Below, piece after piece: positions 1 through 9,278 of a stretch of 47,878 nt of DNA. A program made the translations under genes and the position numbers. The notes below the pieces were generated by a model. That model ran no database searches. It was not told the DNA's origin and saw nothing but the letters and a program-made list of their open reading frames with translations. Origin of the DNA: an uncultured Xenococcaceae cyanobacterium (lineage in GTDB: Bacteria > Cyanobacteriota > Cyanobacteriia > Cyanobacteriales > Xenococcaceae); contig CALKUU010000047.1 of the NCBI GenBank assembly GCA_937996665.1, forward strand, positions 1-47,878, in the 5' to 3' direction. The number at the start of each line of letters is the position of its first letter. Position 1 is the stretch's first letter.

Positions 1-7
1 ATAACTT

Positions 8-2077
8 ATGGCTCGTATTCCCCAACAAAGATGGCAAATTGCACCCGAAACCCCAGAACTAGCCCAACAAATTAGCCTTAGCACAGGTTTACTGCCTTTA
101 GTGGGACAAGTGGTTGTTAATCGGGGAATTGAGAATACCGAACTAGCCCATATTTATCTAGAGCCAGAAACCGAAACCCTCCCATCACCACTCGATGAGT
201 TTCCCGATTTAGCTGGCAGCGTCGAACTTTTACAAGAAGCGATCGCCGATGGAGAAAAAATTGCTATCTGTGGTGACTATGACGCTGATGGGATGACCAG
301 CACAGCTTTATTATTAAGAGCCTTACGCCATCTGGGTGCAGATGTAGACTATGCCATTCCTAGTCGGATGAAAGATGGTTATGGCATTAATGAGCGCATT
401 GTTAAAGAGTTTGCCGAAAATGGGGTTGGCGTAATTCTGACAGTTGATAATGGAATTTCTGCTTATGAACCTGTTTTACTAGCTATTGAATTGGGTTTAA
501 GCGTAATTATTACCGACCATCATGATCTACCAGAAAAATTACCTCCAGCCGATGCCATTCTCAACCCAAAACTTTTACCAGTTTTATCTCCCTATCGTGG
601 TTTAGCAGGAGTTGGGGTAGCTTATATTTTGGCAATTTCTCTCGCTAAAAGTCTCAATCAAATTCAAGGTTTAACCAGTTCACTTTTAGAACTTTTTACC
701 CTGGGGACGATCGCCGATCTTGCTCCTTTAGTGGGTGTCAATCGTCGTTGGCTCAAACGAGGTCTCAGGCAATTACCCAACTCTCAGCTAGCGGGAATTC
801 AAGCCCTGATGAACGTCGCAGGAGTTGATGAAGCCCAGAAACAATTAAAACCTGATGATATTGGTTTTCGTCTCGGCCCTCGAATTAATGCGATCGGCAG
901 AATTGGCGATCCTCAGTTAATTATCGAGTTACTAACCACCGATGATCAAGGCATTGCCTTAGAGCGAGCGATGCAATGTGAGTCAGTTAATAGCGAAAGA
1001 CGTAGACTTTGCGATCGCATCCAAATCGAAGCAATTGATTTGGTCGAAAACACTCCTATTCCTTGGCAGCAGCAAAGAGTCTTAGTGGTTATCAAAGAAA
1101 ATTGGCATCATGGGGTAATTGGGATTGTAGCTTCTCGCTTAGTAGAACGATATGGAGTTCCTGTTTTTATTGGTACTTACGAAGATGAAGGTGAAGATCA
1201 TGGAGTAAAAATTCGTGGCTCAGCTAGAAGCATCGATGAATTTAACGTTTTTGATGCTTTAAACTACTGCGACGAATTACTTGATAAATATGGCGGTCAC
1301 CGAGCAGCAGGTGGTTTTAGTTTTGAGGCTAGTAATTTAACTTCTCTCAAAGCCAAGTTAAGCGAATTTGCTCATCAGTGTTTAGAACCTCATCATTTAA
1401 AACCTTTGGTGAAAGTCGATGCGATCGCTCATCTCTCTCAAATCAATCAAGAACTTTACTCACAAATCGACGGTTTACAACCTTGGGGAATCGGCAATAC
1501 TTTTCCTGTTTTTTGGACTCCCAATGTCACAATCATCGAGCAAAGACGAATAGGTAAAAATCGAGATCATTTGAAACTAGTTTTACAAGAAGAAAACACC
1601 GAAACCATTATTAAAGCGATCGCCTGGCGCTGGGGCGAATATTGCCCGTTACCCGACCAAGTTGATATTGCTTACAAACTCCAAGAAAATCATTGGCAGG
1701 GTGTAACCAATATTGAATTAGAGCTAGTTGGAATTAGACCAACAACTGAGAATAAAACAATCAAGACCCAGATAAAAAAACCTGTGATCAAACCTCAAGC
1801 TGAATCCTTACAAACTCAACTTGAGATCAAGACATTACTAGAGCCGCAAGTTCTCAAAGGTCAGTTTGCTTATCAGGGTAAAACCTATGCTTGTAGTTTG
1901 TGGCGATCGCTTGATGAGCTAAGAATCAAAAATCCTCAAGGAAAAGTGCTAGCTGTTAAAAAAGGCGATCGGACCGGTTTACTGGGCAAAAGTCGCGATG
2001 ATGCCAAACAAATCGATGTGACAAAAGAGCCTTATTTTCAGTTAATTAAAACCGCTATGGCAACTCTGAATAGTTAA
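8..2077 (+). CDS. recJ: Single-stranded-DNA-specific 5'-3' exonuclease RecJ
   Basis: RecJ degrades single-stranded DNA 5' to 3' in recombinational and mismatch repair in the cytoplasm. The 689-residue protein shows the DHH phosphoesterase motifs that bind the metals: DYDADG at residues 90-95 and TDHH ending at residue 172. The DHHA1-type glycine-rich motif GGHRAAGGF follows further on, then the RecJ OB region. It is longer than the roughly 580-residue E. coli enzyme because of a C-terminal extension of about 100 residues, after a lysine-rich linker. I believe such extensions are usual in cyanobacterial RecJ. The ATG at 8 gives a natural N-terminus, but the window begins only seven bases upstream, so the promoter and any earlier start are not visible. 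The stop overlaps that of convergent fmt in the tetranucleotide TTAA. Confidence 0.95.
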   Translation: MARIPQQRWQIAPETPELAQQISLSTGLLPLVGQVVVNRGIENTELAHIYLEPETETLPSPLDEFPDLAGSVELLQEAIADGEKIAICGDYDADGMTSTALLLRALRHLGADVDYAIPSRMKDGYGINERIVKEFAENGVGVILTVDNGISAYEPVLLAIELGLSVIITDHHDLPEKLPPADAILNPKLLPVLSPYRGLAGVGVAYILAISLAKSLNQIQGLTSSLLELFTLGTIADLAPLVGVNRRWLKRGLRQLPNSQLAGIQALMNVAGVDEAQKQLKPDDIGFRLGPRINAIGRIGDPQLIIELLTTDDQGIALERAMQCESVNSERRRLCDRIQIEAIDLVENTPIPWQQQRVLVVIKENWHHGVIGIVASRLVERYGVPVFIGTYEDEGEDHGVKIRGSARSIDEFNVFDALNYCDELLDKYGGHRAAGGFSFEASNLTSLKAKLSEFAHQCLEPHHLKPLVKVDAIAHLSQINQELYSQIDGLQPWGIGNTFPVFWTPNVTIIEQRRIGKNRDHLKLVLQEENTETIIKAIAWRWGEYCPLPDQVDIAYKLQENHWQGVTNIELELVGIRPTTENKTIKTQIKKPVIKPQAESLQTQLEIKTLLEPQVLKGQFAYQGKTYACSLWRSLDELRIKNPQGKVLAVKKGDRTGLLGKSRDDAKQIDVTKEPYFQLIKTAMATLNS

Positions 2078-3072
2078 ACCAAAACCTCGCCAACTTGAAC
2101 CCTCATCCCATTCACAAAATCCCAACCTGACTGAGTTTTCTTCCCTGCTAGTTGCACTTCTTTCAACAGTAATAAACCCTGACTTGCTTTAACCACAGCA
2201 CCAACATTTTTGAGAATCGCTACCACTTCTCCAGGTTGAGCAGCAGACAAATCCAAATCGGCTACTTGTGGATAAATATCCTGATATTCTTGAGGCAACA
2301 TACCAAGTTGATCTTCAAGCAAAGGCACTGTCGTTTTAACCTTAAGCTGCTGCTCGCGAAAACTAGTCACACAACTAGGGTAAAACGCTCTGACTCGATT
2401 GTGAATTGCCAACGCTTCATCTTGCCAATTCAGAACAAAATCATCTTTGGTCAGCAACCGAGCATAACTAGACAAATCATCATCTTGCTTAGTTGGCACT
2501 AACTGATTAGCGGCTAACTTTGGCAAAGTCTCAATTAATAAATCAGCACCAATATTTGCCAAGCGAATCGACACATCCAGCGTATTATCGAGCAAACCAA
2601 TCGGGGTAGTAGCTTTGAGGAGCATATCTCCTGTATCCAAACCCTCATCCATCAGCATCGTGGTAATGCCAGTTTCACTCTGCCCATCGCAAATACTCCA
2701 CTGAATAGGAGCTGCTCCCCGATACTCAGGCAACAGAGAACCATGAACATTTACACAACCAAATTTAGGCATCGTCAAAATCTGAGTGGATAAAATTTGT
2801 CCATAAGCAACCACTACAAAAAAATCTGCCTGCGATCGCTCTAACTGCTCTAGAGTTTCTTGGCTTTTTTTGACACTTTTGGGCTGCCAGACTTGGATAT
2901 TATTAGCGATCGCTACTTTTTTGACCGCAGAAGGAATCATTTTACTGCCCCTACCCCTGCGTTTATCGGGTTGAGTCACTACCCCAACCACTTCAAATTC
3001 AGAATGACTAATTAAAGCTTCTAAAGTAGGCACAGCAAATTGAGGCGTACCAAAAAAAATTACTCGCATCAT
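2074..3072 (-). CDS. fmt: Methionyl-tRNA formyltransferase
   Basis: Fmt transfers a formyl group from 10-formyl-tetrahydrofolate to the amino group of initiator Met-tRNA. The N-terminus MRVIFFGTPQFAVPTLEAL and the folate-site motif HGSLLPEYRGAAPIQW are family signatures, and a C-terminal OB-type domain follows. The frame stays open to a TTG at 3075, but the tandem ATG codons at 3072 and 3069 fit the family better. I chose 3072, giving 332 residues; 3069 is equally possible. No strong Shine-Dalgarno sequence is visible. It converges on recJ and the two stop codons share four bases, so the genes have no room for a terminator between them. Confidence 0.95.
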   Translation of the reverse strand: MMRVIFFGTPQFAVPTLEALISHSEFEVVGVVTQPDKRRGRGSKMIPSAVKKVAIANNIQVWQPKSVKKSQETLEQLERSQADFFVVVAYGQILSTQILTMPKFGCVNVHGSLLPEYRGAAPIQWSICDGQSETGITTMLMDEGLDTGDMLLKATTPIGLLDNTLDVSIRLANIGADLLIETLPKLAANQLVPTKQDDDLSSYARLLTKDDFVLNWQDEALAIHNRVRAFYPSCVTSFREQQLKVKTTVPLLEDQLGMLPQEYQDIYPQVADLDLSAAQPGEVVAILKNVGAVVKASQGLLLLKEVQLAGKKTQSGWDFVNGMRVQVGEVLV

Positions 3073-3170
3073 CAAAAATTACAACCAACTCCAACTAATC
3101 GGCATCATCAAAACTCGACACAATCACAAAGAACAATGCTCAGCAAGAACCAAACTAATATCTACCTTAA

Positions 3171-4331
3171 TTAACCGCGATAGACAGGAAGAGTAAAATG
3201 AAAAACACTACCCTGATTGGGAGAGCTATCAACCCAAATTTGACCATAATGAGCACGCACTATATTGCGACAAAGTGCCAAACCCAATCCATACCCTTCT
3301 TTCTGCTCATCCCTTTTCAAGCGAAAGTGACCTTCAAAAATACGTTCTTGCTTTTCTTGAGGAATTCCATCACCAGTATCCGCAATACTCACTTGCACTT
3401 GTTGGCTAGTTCTATGAATAACCGACAAAGAGATTGTTCCTCCCTCTGGAGTATATTTAGCAGCGTTATCTAACAAATTACTAAACAACTGCTGTAAAAG
3501 TTCTTCATCCACAAACACAGGAGGAATATCTTGAGGAACATCCTGCTTAATTCTTAAAAGTTGAGCTTTTGGTTGCTTGCAAAATTGAGCTAAAATGTCC
3601 TCACATAAAATTGGCAAATTAATTTTACGAGGACTAACTTCCAATTTGACATTAACGCTGCGAGAAGCCTCTAAAAGATCGCCAATCATCCGCTTCATAA
3701 TGCCAAACTGTTTACGAGACTGTTTAAAAAGCTGTTTTCTGAGCTTAGTCTTTTGTTCGCTCGACTCCTGAGCTTCAGACAATTCTAAAGTTTCCATTGC
3801 CAAAGAAGCTGCCGTCAAAGGGCTACGCAGATCATGTGCCAACATGGATAAGATTTGGTCTTTAAAATTCAACTGCTCCTTTAATTCTTCCTTTTCCTGA
3901 CGCAGCCTAAATAACTGATCAGAAAGACGAATAGACTCTTCTGAATAATTATTAACACCATCTGATATACCAGGTGCATAATAACCATTCTCTTCTCGTA
4001 AGGGTGGAACACTTAGGTCCGTATCCTGACTAGAGGGATTTACCTGCAATTCTCTCAGTGAAGTCTGCCATCTAGGCCACCATTCCTCTAACTGAGCAAC
4101 CAAATCACTACCAGCTAAAGTCTGACGAGGAGAAGGAGAGATTTTGACAAGAGCAGGAGTCGCAACTAGCTTAAAATACTCGACTAAGTAAGGCTGCTCG
4201 CCTGTTTCAACAATATCAAGCTCAAATTCACCTTGAGACTGTAATTTTTTTAAATGAGCCTTGATTGATTTAATATTTTCTTGGTGAGCAGGACGTTTAT
4301 CCACAAATAAAAGTAATTTGAGAAAACTCAC
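3171..4331 (-). CDS. sasA: Circadian clock output sensor histidine kinase SasA
   Basis: SasA binds KaiC through a KaiB-like domain, autophosphorylates, and passes phosphate to RpaA, which carries clock timing to global transcription. Residues 1-95 are the KaiB/thioredoxin-like sensor (starting LKLLLFVDKRPAHQENI). A short linker and coiled segment lead to the HisKA box MLAHDLRSPLTAASL, with the phospho-acceptor His at residue 166. The HATPase domain shows NLLDNAAKYT (N box), ADTGDGIP (G1) and GYGLGLAL (G2). The start is a GTG at 4331; its 386-residue product matches the usual SasA length of about 385, and no ATG lies nearer. It is divergent from the GH57 gene across 356 bp that contain a perfect 14-bp palindrome. 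Confidence 0.95.
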   Translation of the reverse strand: MSFLKLLLFVDKRPAHQENIKSIKAHLKKLQSQGEFELDIVETGEQPYLVEYFKLVATPALVKISPSPRQTLAGSDLVAQLEEWWPRWQTSLRELQVNPSSQDTDLSVPPLREENGYYAPGISDGVNNYSEESIRLSDQLFRLRQEKEELKEQLNFKDQILSMLAHDLRSPLTAASLAMETLELSEAQESSEQKTKLRKQLFKQSRKQFGIMKRMIGDLLEASRSVNVKLEVSPRKINLPILCEDILAQFCKQPKAQLLRIKQDVPQDIPPVFVDEELLQQLFSNLLDNAAKYTPEGGTISLSVIHRTSQQVQVSIADTGDGIPQEKQERIFEGHFRLKRDEQKEGYGLGLALCRNIVRAHYGQIWVDSSPNQGSVFHFTLPVYRG

Positions 4332-4687
4332 TGTAGAAATCCCTGATTTAAAAATTTTTTAGTAAAGATGGCAACATACAACGAAACTTAACTATTTAGA
4401 TCAACATAAGGAATTGAATTCAATTGACTTCAGTAGAAGATAAATAGCTAGTAGCTTCACATAATACTTAGACACGACTTATTATCCATTGCTTAAATTC
4501 ACAAATAAAGTTAAGTCGAGACTAACACCAACAGCCATAAACCATCAACTCCGAAGATAAAACAAAAATTGTTATTCTCACCGAAACTTTTATTAACAGT
4601 AACCTTAAGATATCATAAAGTTTACCTATAATTTTTCTAGTCTTTAATTCACCCATAAACATAAATAGAGTTGCGGAAAATCTTACT
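4332..4687. other. Divergent intergenic region sasA / GH57 (356 bp)
   Basis: No ORF of protein-like composition is visible on either strand. The region must hold the promoters and leaders of both divergent genes and contains the palindrome at 4412-4425. No RNA gene was recognised. I could not assign convincing -35/-10 pairs. Confidence 0.6.
4412..4425. promoter_or_regulatory. Perfect 14-bp palindrome between sasA and the GH57 gene
   Basis: AATTGAATTCAATT reads the same on both strands. It lies 81 bases upstream of the sasA GTG and 262 bases upstream of the GH57 ATG, inside the divergent intergenic region. Its dyad symmetry fits a dimeric regulator site, but no known cyanobacterial regulator consensus was recognised. 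In AT-rich DNA it could arise by chance. Confidence 0.3.
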
Positions 4688-6277
4688 ATGCCTTTTGGTT
4701 ATCTTGCCTTAGTTTTACATGCTCATCTCCCATTTGTCAGACATCCTGGCAACAGCTATGTATTGGAAGAAGAATGGTTATTTGAAGCAATTACTGAAAC
4801 CTACATTCCCTTGCTGCAAACGTTTGAAAACTTAAAGCGAGACGGAATTGATTTTAAAATGACTATGAGTATGACACCTCCATTAGTGTCAATGCTCAAA
4901 GATCCTTTATTGCAAGAGCGTTATGATGAGCATCTCGCTAAGTTGCAAGAACTAGCGGATAAAGAAATAGTTCATAACCAACACAATGGACATATTCGTT
5001 ATTTAGCAGAATACTATGCTAATTCTTTCAGCCAGATTCGTAGTACCTGGGAAAGTTACGAAGGTGATTTAGTCAAAGCTTTTAAACAATTTCTCGATAG
5101 CAATAACCTCGACATTATTACTTGTGGTGCCACCCATGGGTATTTGCCCTTAATGAAGATGTACCCAGAAGCAGTCTGGGCTCAAATACAAGTCGCCTGT
5201 GAGCACTATACAGAAAACTTTGGTCGTCCGCCCAAAGGAATTTGGTTACCAGAATGTGCCTACTATGACGGTCTAGAAAGAATGCTTGCCGATGCAGGGT
5301 TGCGCTACTTCTTAATGGATGGTCATGGTTTACTATATGCTCGCCCTCGTCCCCGTTTTGGTAGCTACGCGCCAATTTTTACAGAAACTGGAGTTGCAGC
5401 TTTTGGTCGAGACCACGAATCTTCCCAACAAGTCTGGTCTTCTCAAGTCGGTTATCCAGGAGCGGTAGAATACCGAGAGTTTTATAAAGATTTGGGCTGG
5501 GAAGCCGAGTATGACTACATTAAGCCTTACATAATGCCTAATGGTCAGCGCAAAAATACTGGCATCAAATACCATCGCATCACCGCTAAAGATGGAGGAC
5601 AATCAGATAAAGCTCTTTACGATCCTTACTGGGCAAAGGAAAAAGCAGCAGAGCATGCTGGCAACTTCATGTACAACAGAGGACAACAAATCCAAAATTT
5701 GGAACGAATGATGCATCGCCCACCGATCGTCGTTTCACCATACGATGCTGAGTTATTTGGTCATTGGTGGTACGAAGGCCCTTGGTTTATAGATTTCTTG
5801 TTCCGTAAGAGTTGGTACGATCAGCAAGAATATGAAATGATTCACTTGTCTGATTATTTGAAGATTAATCAAACTCAGCAAGTCTGTCGCCCTTCTCAAT
5901 CTAGCTGGGGATATAAAGGCTTCCATGAATATTGGTTGAATGAAACTAATGCTTGGATTTATCCTCATCTCCATAAAGCTGCTGAAAGAATGATTGAGCT
6001 AGCCAAAAGAGATCCAGAAGATGAACTAGAATGGAAAGCTTTAAATCAGGCAGCACGGGAATTATTATTAGCTCAATCTTCTGACTGGGCTTTTATCATG
6101 AGAACTGGAACGATGGTTCCTTATGCGGTAAGAAGGACGCGATCGCACGTACTCAGATTTAATAAATTGTACGAAGAAATCTTAGCTGGAAAAATCGATG
6201 CTGGTTGGCTAGAGAAAATAGAGTTGGTCGATAATATCTTCCCCAACATTAATTATCGAGTTTACAGATCGCTTTGA
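4688..6277 (+). CDS. GH57-type 1,4-alpha-glucan branching enzyme (DUF1957 family)
   Basis: Glycoside hydrolase family 57 enzymes of this subtype create alpha-1,6 branches in glycogen. The 529-residue protein starts with the family motif GYLALVLHAHLPFVRHPG. It carries WLPECAYYDG with the expected nucleophile Glu at residue 189, and SPYDAELFGHWWYEGP with the expected acid/base Asp at residue 353. Both spacings match characterised archaeal GH57 branching enzymes. A C-terminal helical domain with conserved tryptophans follows (SQSSWGYKGFHEYW, QSSDWAFIM). Most cyanobacteria also have a GH13 GlgB; this one is probably an additional activity in glycogen structure or remodelling. It is divergent from sasA, which is suggestive because glycogen turnover is diurnal. 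An 11-bp inverted repeat overlaps and follows the stop codon. Confidence 0.9.
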   Translation: MPFGYLALVLHAHLPFVRHPGNSYVLEEEWLFEAITETYIPLLQTFENLKRDGIDFKMTMSMTPPLVSMLKDPLLQERYDEHLAKLQELADKEIVHNQHNGHIRYLAEYYANSFSQIRSTWESYEGDLVKAFKQFLDSNNLDIITCGATHGYLPLMKMYPEAVWAQIQVACEHYTENFGRPPKGIWLPECAYYDGLERMLADAGLRYFLMDGHGLLYARPRPRFGSYAPIFTETGVAAFGRDHESSQQVWSSQVGYPGAVEYREFYKDLGWEAEYDYIKPYIMPNGQRKNTGIKYHRITAKDGGQSDKALYDPYWAKEKAAEHAGNFMYNRGQQIQNLERMMHRPPIVVSPYDAELFGHWWYEGPWFIDFLFRKSWYDQQEYEMIHLSDYLKINQTQQVCRPSQSSWGYKGFHEYWLNETNAWIYPHLHKAAERMIELAKRDPEDELEWKALNQAARELLLAQSSDWAFIMRTGTMVPYAVRRTRSHVLRFNKLYEEILAGKIDAGWLEKIELVDNIFPNINYRVYRSL

Positions 6278-6317
6278 AACACTTTAAGTAAATAAACACT
6301 ATTAACTAAAGTGTTTC
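6276..6317 (+). terminator. Stem-loop at the 3' end of the GH57 gene
   Basis: GAAACACTTTA at 6276-6286 is perfectly complementary to TAAAGTGTTTC at 6307-6317, with a 20-base loop. The left arm overlaps the TGA stop. There is no run of T after the right arm (CCAAAA follows), so termination would be weak; it may instead protect the 3' end of the mRNA. Confidence 0.5.
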
Positions 6318-6414
6318 CAAAACCAACATACTAAATAAGCAATACTGACGGCTGTATAGGCACAACTATCTAATATCAGTTTGCTAAATATTTTGAGCGC
6401 TAGCTTATTGAACT

Positions 6415-6437
6415 AATTTCCAGGAATCTTGGAAATT
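6415..6437. repeat. 8-bp perfect inverted repeat, 7-base loop
   Basis: AATTTCCA and TGGAAATT enclose the loop GGAATCT. It is a compact hairpin in the gene-free region, about 100 bases past the GH57 stem-loop. It may be a second 3' structure of that transcript or part of a small RNA. No T-run follows. Confidence 0.4.
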
Positions 6438-7166
6438 CATTTCTCTATCAAATGAGAATTTTCTTTAAATACAGTTCTCAGTCTGTAACTGTTGAGATCT
6501 CAAAGATTGTCGCTAGCGCCACTAATTAATTATTTAATCTAGCAAATCTAGTCCACAAGACTAAGTGACTTCTGGTTCATATATTAAAAGTTTGTCTGTA
6601 AACAAAGAACTGAGCTTTTTTCTTCTCAATTCGATTATTAGTCACAAGCTCTAAAATGTGGATTGATAGCAAATGGAAACACTTGAGTTGATTACAAGTA
6701 AAAATTTCCATTGACAATAGATATCTTCGAGTAAACGTTAAGTTGTCTGGGATGGCACAACAATTACTACCTTATTAAATGAAGATGGTGTTCACAGCAA
6801 AAAAGATACACCTTTCACTTAAAGGTTTAAACTAATCATAATTAATTCACTAAACTTGAGTGAAATCTTCAGCAGATTTGGATTAATTAGCTTATTTACC
6901 CCGAGGATAACAAGGTTAAAGTAAATTCATCATTACCTACCTATTAATAAAGTAAGTTTGAAATAGTAGCCCTGCAATCAAACACTCAACAAAAACTATT
7001 GACTGCACTTTACTTATCAATACTTAATTACTCAGGTTAATTTACGCAACATCTTTATTTTGAGATATTAACCCTCTCTTCTTTAATTAAATAGACAATA
7101 TCCTAAATATATTATATTGAGGGCAAAAACTAAACCTTTTCCAACAATACGAACTTTCGGTGTTTG

Positions 7167-7186
7167 AGCGATTTTAAAAAATCGCT
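7167..7186. repeat. 9-bp inverted repeat AGCGATTTT/AAAATCGCT
   Basis: Two perfect 9-base arms are separated by two bases, so a real hairpin would have about 7-8 paired bases and a short loop. It is the most G+C-containing structure in the otherwise gene-free region 6318-8017. Its role is unknown. Confidence 0.35.
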
Positions 7187-8017
7187 ATATGCATTGTTAT
7201 TGGATGGTTATAAAAATATTCTCAAATAATTATGCAAGAGATCTACTTATATTATTAACTAGAGTATTCCAATCTCAACTAAATTTTTCCATACAAATAT
7301 CTTCACTAATTTCTCATCAATATTCTCAAATTTTCTGAACTCAGTATTAAATATTACTTACAAATTAAAGTCAGTAAGCTCTGACAATCTCAGAAAACAA
7401 TAGATACTGTAGGCTACACAATCTAGCAATTTTGATCAATCACGTATTTAGAAAGCATCACTTAATAAATACTAAAACGCAGATAGTGACGAAGTTTAAA
7501 ATTTTGTACAGATTTTGTATAGATAATAAAGCAACTACTTTAAGACTATAATTATAGCACAATTCAAGATTATTAGTATCACTACAATTCATCAAAATAA
7601 GTTTAAATAATCTGAGTTCAAAATGTTATCAAATATACATATTTTTCATCAAGATTAGATAAAGAATAGTTTTAATGGTTAATTTTACATATTAGAAATT
7701 AATTTAAAGAAAATATGTTTTTATATTTTCACTATATTAGTAGTATTCTTATTAAGAGATGTTTATTTTTAACAAGTATAAGTATTTTTTCTTAGCTAAG
7801 AAATAAAGAATCTCAAATTAAGTTCATTTCAACTTTTCAATCAAAAAGTAATTGGCTTTATTCAGTGTTGATATTTTTTTAATATTTACCTTAAAAATTA
7901 AATGCATCGATATTTAGTCATTTTTACAAAGGTTACGAGTAACAAAAATAACCCCGACTTAATTAGGTATAGCAAATTTTTTAGCCCAATTTCTGACATA
8001 AGTTAAGCATCCAATTT

Positions 8018-9082
8018 ATGACTTTACATCCATTATCGCCAATAGACACTAGCTATAGTATTCCATTTCAGCCTAAAAGGAAGATGCCCTACTATTCAGT
8101 TTTGGATGGTTGGCGCGGGATAGGAATTGTTTTGGTTCTTTGCGCACATATGTTGCCAGTAGGGCCTAGTAGCTGGAACTTAAACAAGATGGTCGGGCGA
8201 ATGGGGATGAGTGTTTTCTTTGCCCTTTCTGGTTTTTTAATTGCGACAATTCTCATTTATCGTCCTAACATTAGAGAGTTTATTGTTAAACGAGTTTTTC
8301 GGATTTTACCTTTAGCTTGGATTTTTTTATTAGCTACTCTTCCTCTCGTAAGCAATTCAGCTAATGAGTATTTCAGCCACTTCCTCTTCTATGAAAACTT
8401 ACTACCAGAAGCCTTTACAAGCTTAACTGCGCATTACTGGAGTTTATGCATTGAAATACAATTTTATGTTCTGACTGTAATTTTATACTTGGCGTTCAAA
8501 GACAAAAGTTTAAAATTATTCATTCCTCTGTGCTTACTATGTACTGCTCTTCGTATAAGTATGGGAGAGCCATCCTCTCACGTTACTTTTCTTAGAGTTG
8601 ATGAGGTCATGGTCGGTTGTATTCTAGCTCTTGCCAAAGAAAATCTTTTGGGGTCAACAATACCCAATTTTTTGAAAAAAATAAATCCTTTAATTCCAAT
8701 TTGCTTACTACCTTTTTTCTGCCATCCCGCATTACCTAACCTTGGTTACTTTAGAGCTTATGTAGCAGTAATAGTAGTTGGATCTACTATTTATCAAAAC
8801 AAATGTTGGTTGTCTCAAATATTACAATCTAAAATTCTTAAGTACTTAGCTCAAATTTCTTACGGATTATATGTTATTCACCCGTTAACTTATCATGGCT
8901 GGCTTGGTTCTGGAGGAGACATAGTTAGATATGCTAAACGTCCAATTTCCTTTGCCCTAACTTTTGTTTTGGCTCATCTATCTACTTTCCACTACGAAAA
9001 GTACTGGAACAACTTGGGAAAACATATTCTCAAACAACCTAAGATGGTGGTGGCAAAAAATCGTAATAAATATTCCCAGTAA
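8018..9082 (+). CDS. Acyltransferase 3 family membrane protein
   Basis: Members of the acyltransferase 3 (OafA/YrhL-like) family move acyl groups onto exported polysaccharides or other envelope glycans. The 354-residue protein shows the conserved start SVLDGWRGIGIVLVLCAHM, with Arg33 and the putative catalytic His44. The glycine/phenylalanine-rich helix GMSVFFALSGFLIATI follows, then about eight more hydrophobic segments and a basic cytoplasmic tail. The substrate cannot be deduced. The gene stands alone: 1.7 kb of gene-free DNA lies upstream and the next gene downstream is on the opposite strand, so the context gives no pathway. The ATG at 8018 is the first in frame. Confidence 0.85.
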   Translation: MTLHPLSPIDTSYSIPFQPKRKMPYYSVLDGWRGIGIVLVLCAHMLPVGPSSWNLNKMVGRMGMSVFFALSGFLIATILIYRPNIREFIVKRVFRILPLAWIFLLATLPLVSNSANEYFSHFLFYENLLPEAFTSLTAHYWSLCIEIQFYVLTVILYLAFKDKSLKLFIPLCLLCTALRISMGEPSSHVTFLRVDEVMVGCILALAKENLLGSTIPNFLKKINPLIPICLLPFFCHPALPNLGYFRAYVAVIVVGSTIYQNKCWLSQILQSKILKYLAQISYGLYVIHPLTYHGWLGSGGDIVRYAKRPISFALTFVLAHLSTFHYEKYWNNLGKHILKQPKMVVAKNRNKYSQ

Positions 9083-9278
9083 AGATAAGAGCATGCCAAA
9101 CAACTAACCTCTAATCCTTCCAAGAATAGTCAATCCTTATCAACTAAATTACAGACAAAGGATGTAAAAAATAACATCTTGAGAGATCTTTAAGTGACAC
9201 TCCGAAGAAGAGTCGCTCAAGCGAAAAGTGACCAACCAAAATTCTGAGTTGCCCCAAAACTTTGGAATTCACTATCTG

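Larger units (their letters stand above)
6318..8017. other. 1.7-kb AT-rich gene-free region
   Basis: This is the longest stretch without a recognisable gene. Open frames are short and have the composition of random AT-rich DNA. It holds several hairpins or palindromes: AATTTCCA/TGGAAATT at 6415-6422 and 6430-6437, a 12-bp palindrome TTGAGATCTCAA at 6492-6503, and AGCGATTTT/AAAATCGCT at 7167-7175 and 7178-7186. No tRNA, 6S, tmRNA, SRP or RNase P RNA was recognised. HIP1 octamers, frequent elsewhere, are absent. It could hold decayed genes, unlisted small RNAs or a long leader for the acyltransferase gene. Confidence 0.6.

Noticed and set aside
6735-6830. Protein-like 26-residue fragment (VWDGTTITTLLNEDG...) without a start codon
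   Set aside because: It is bounded by stop codons and has no recognisable family; it is mentioned only as possible decayed coding sequence in the gap finding.
7190-7336. Plus-strand frame of about 48 codons in the gene-free region
   Set aside because: It is Ile/Ser/Gln-rich as expected from AT-rich random DNA, with no ribosome site.
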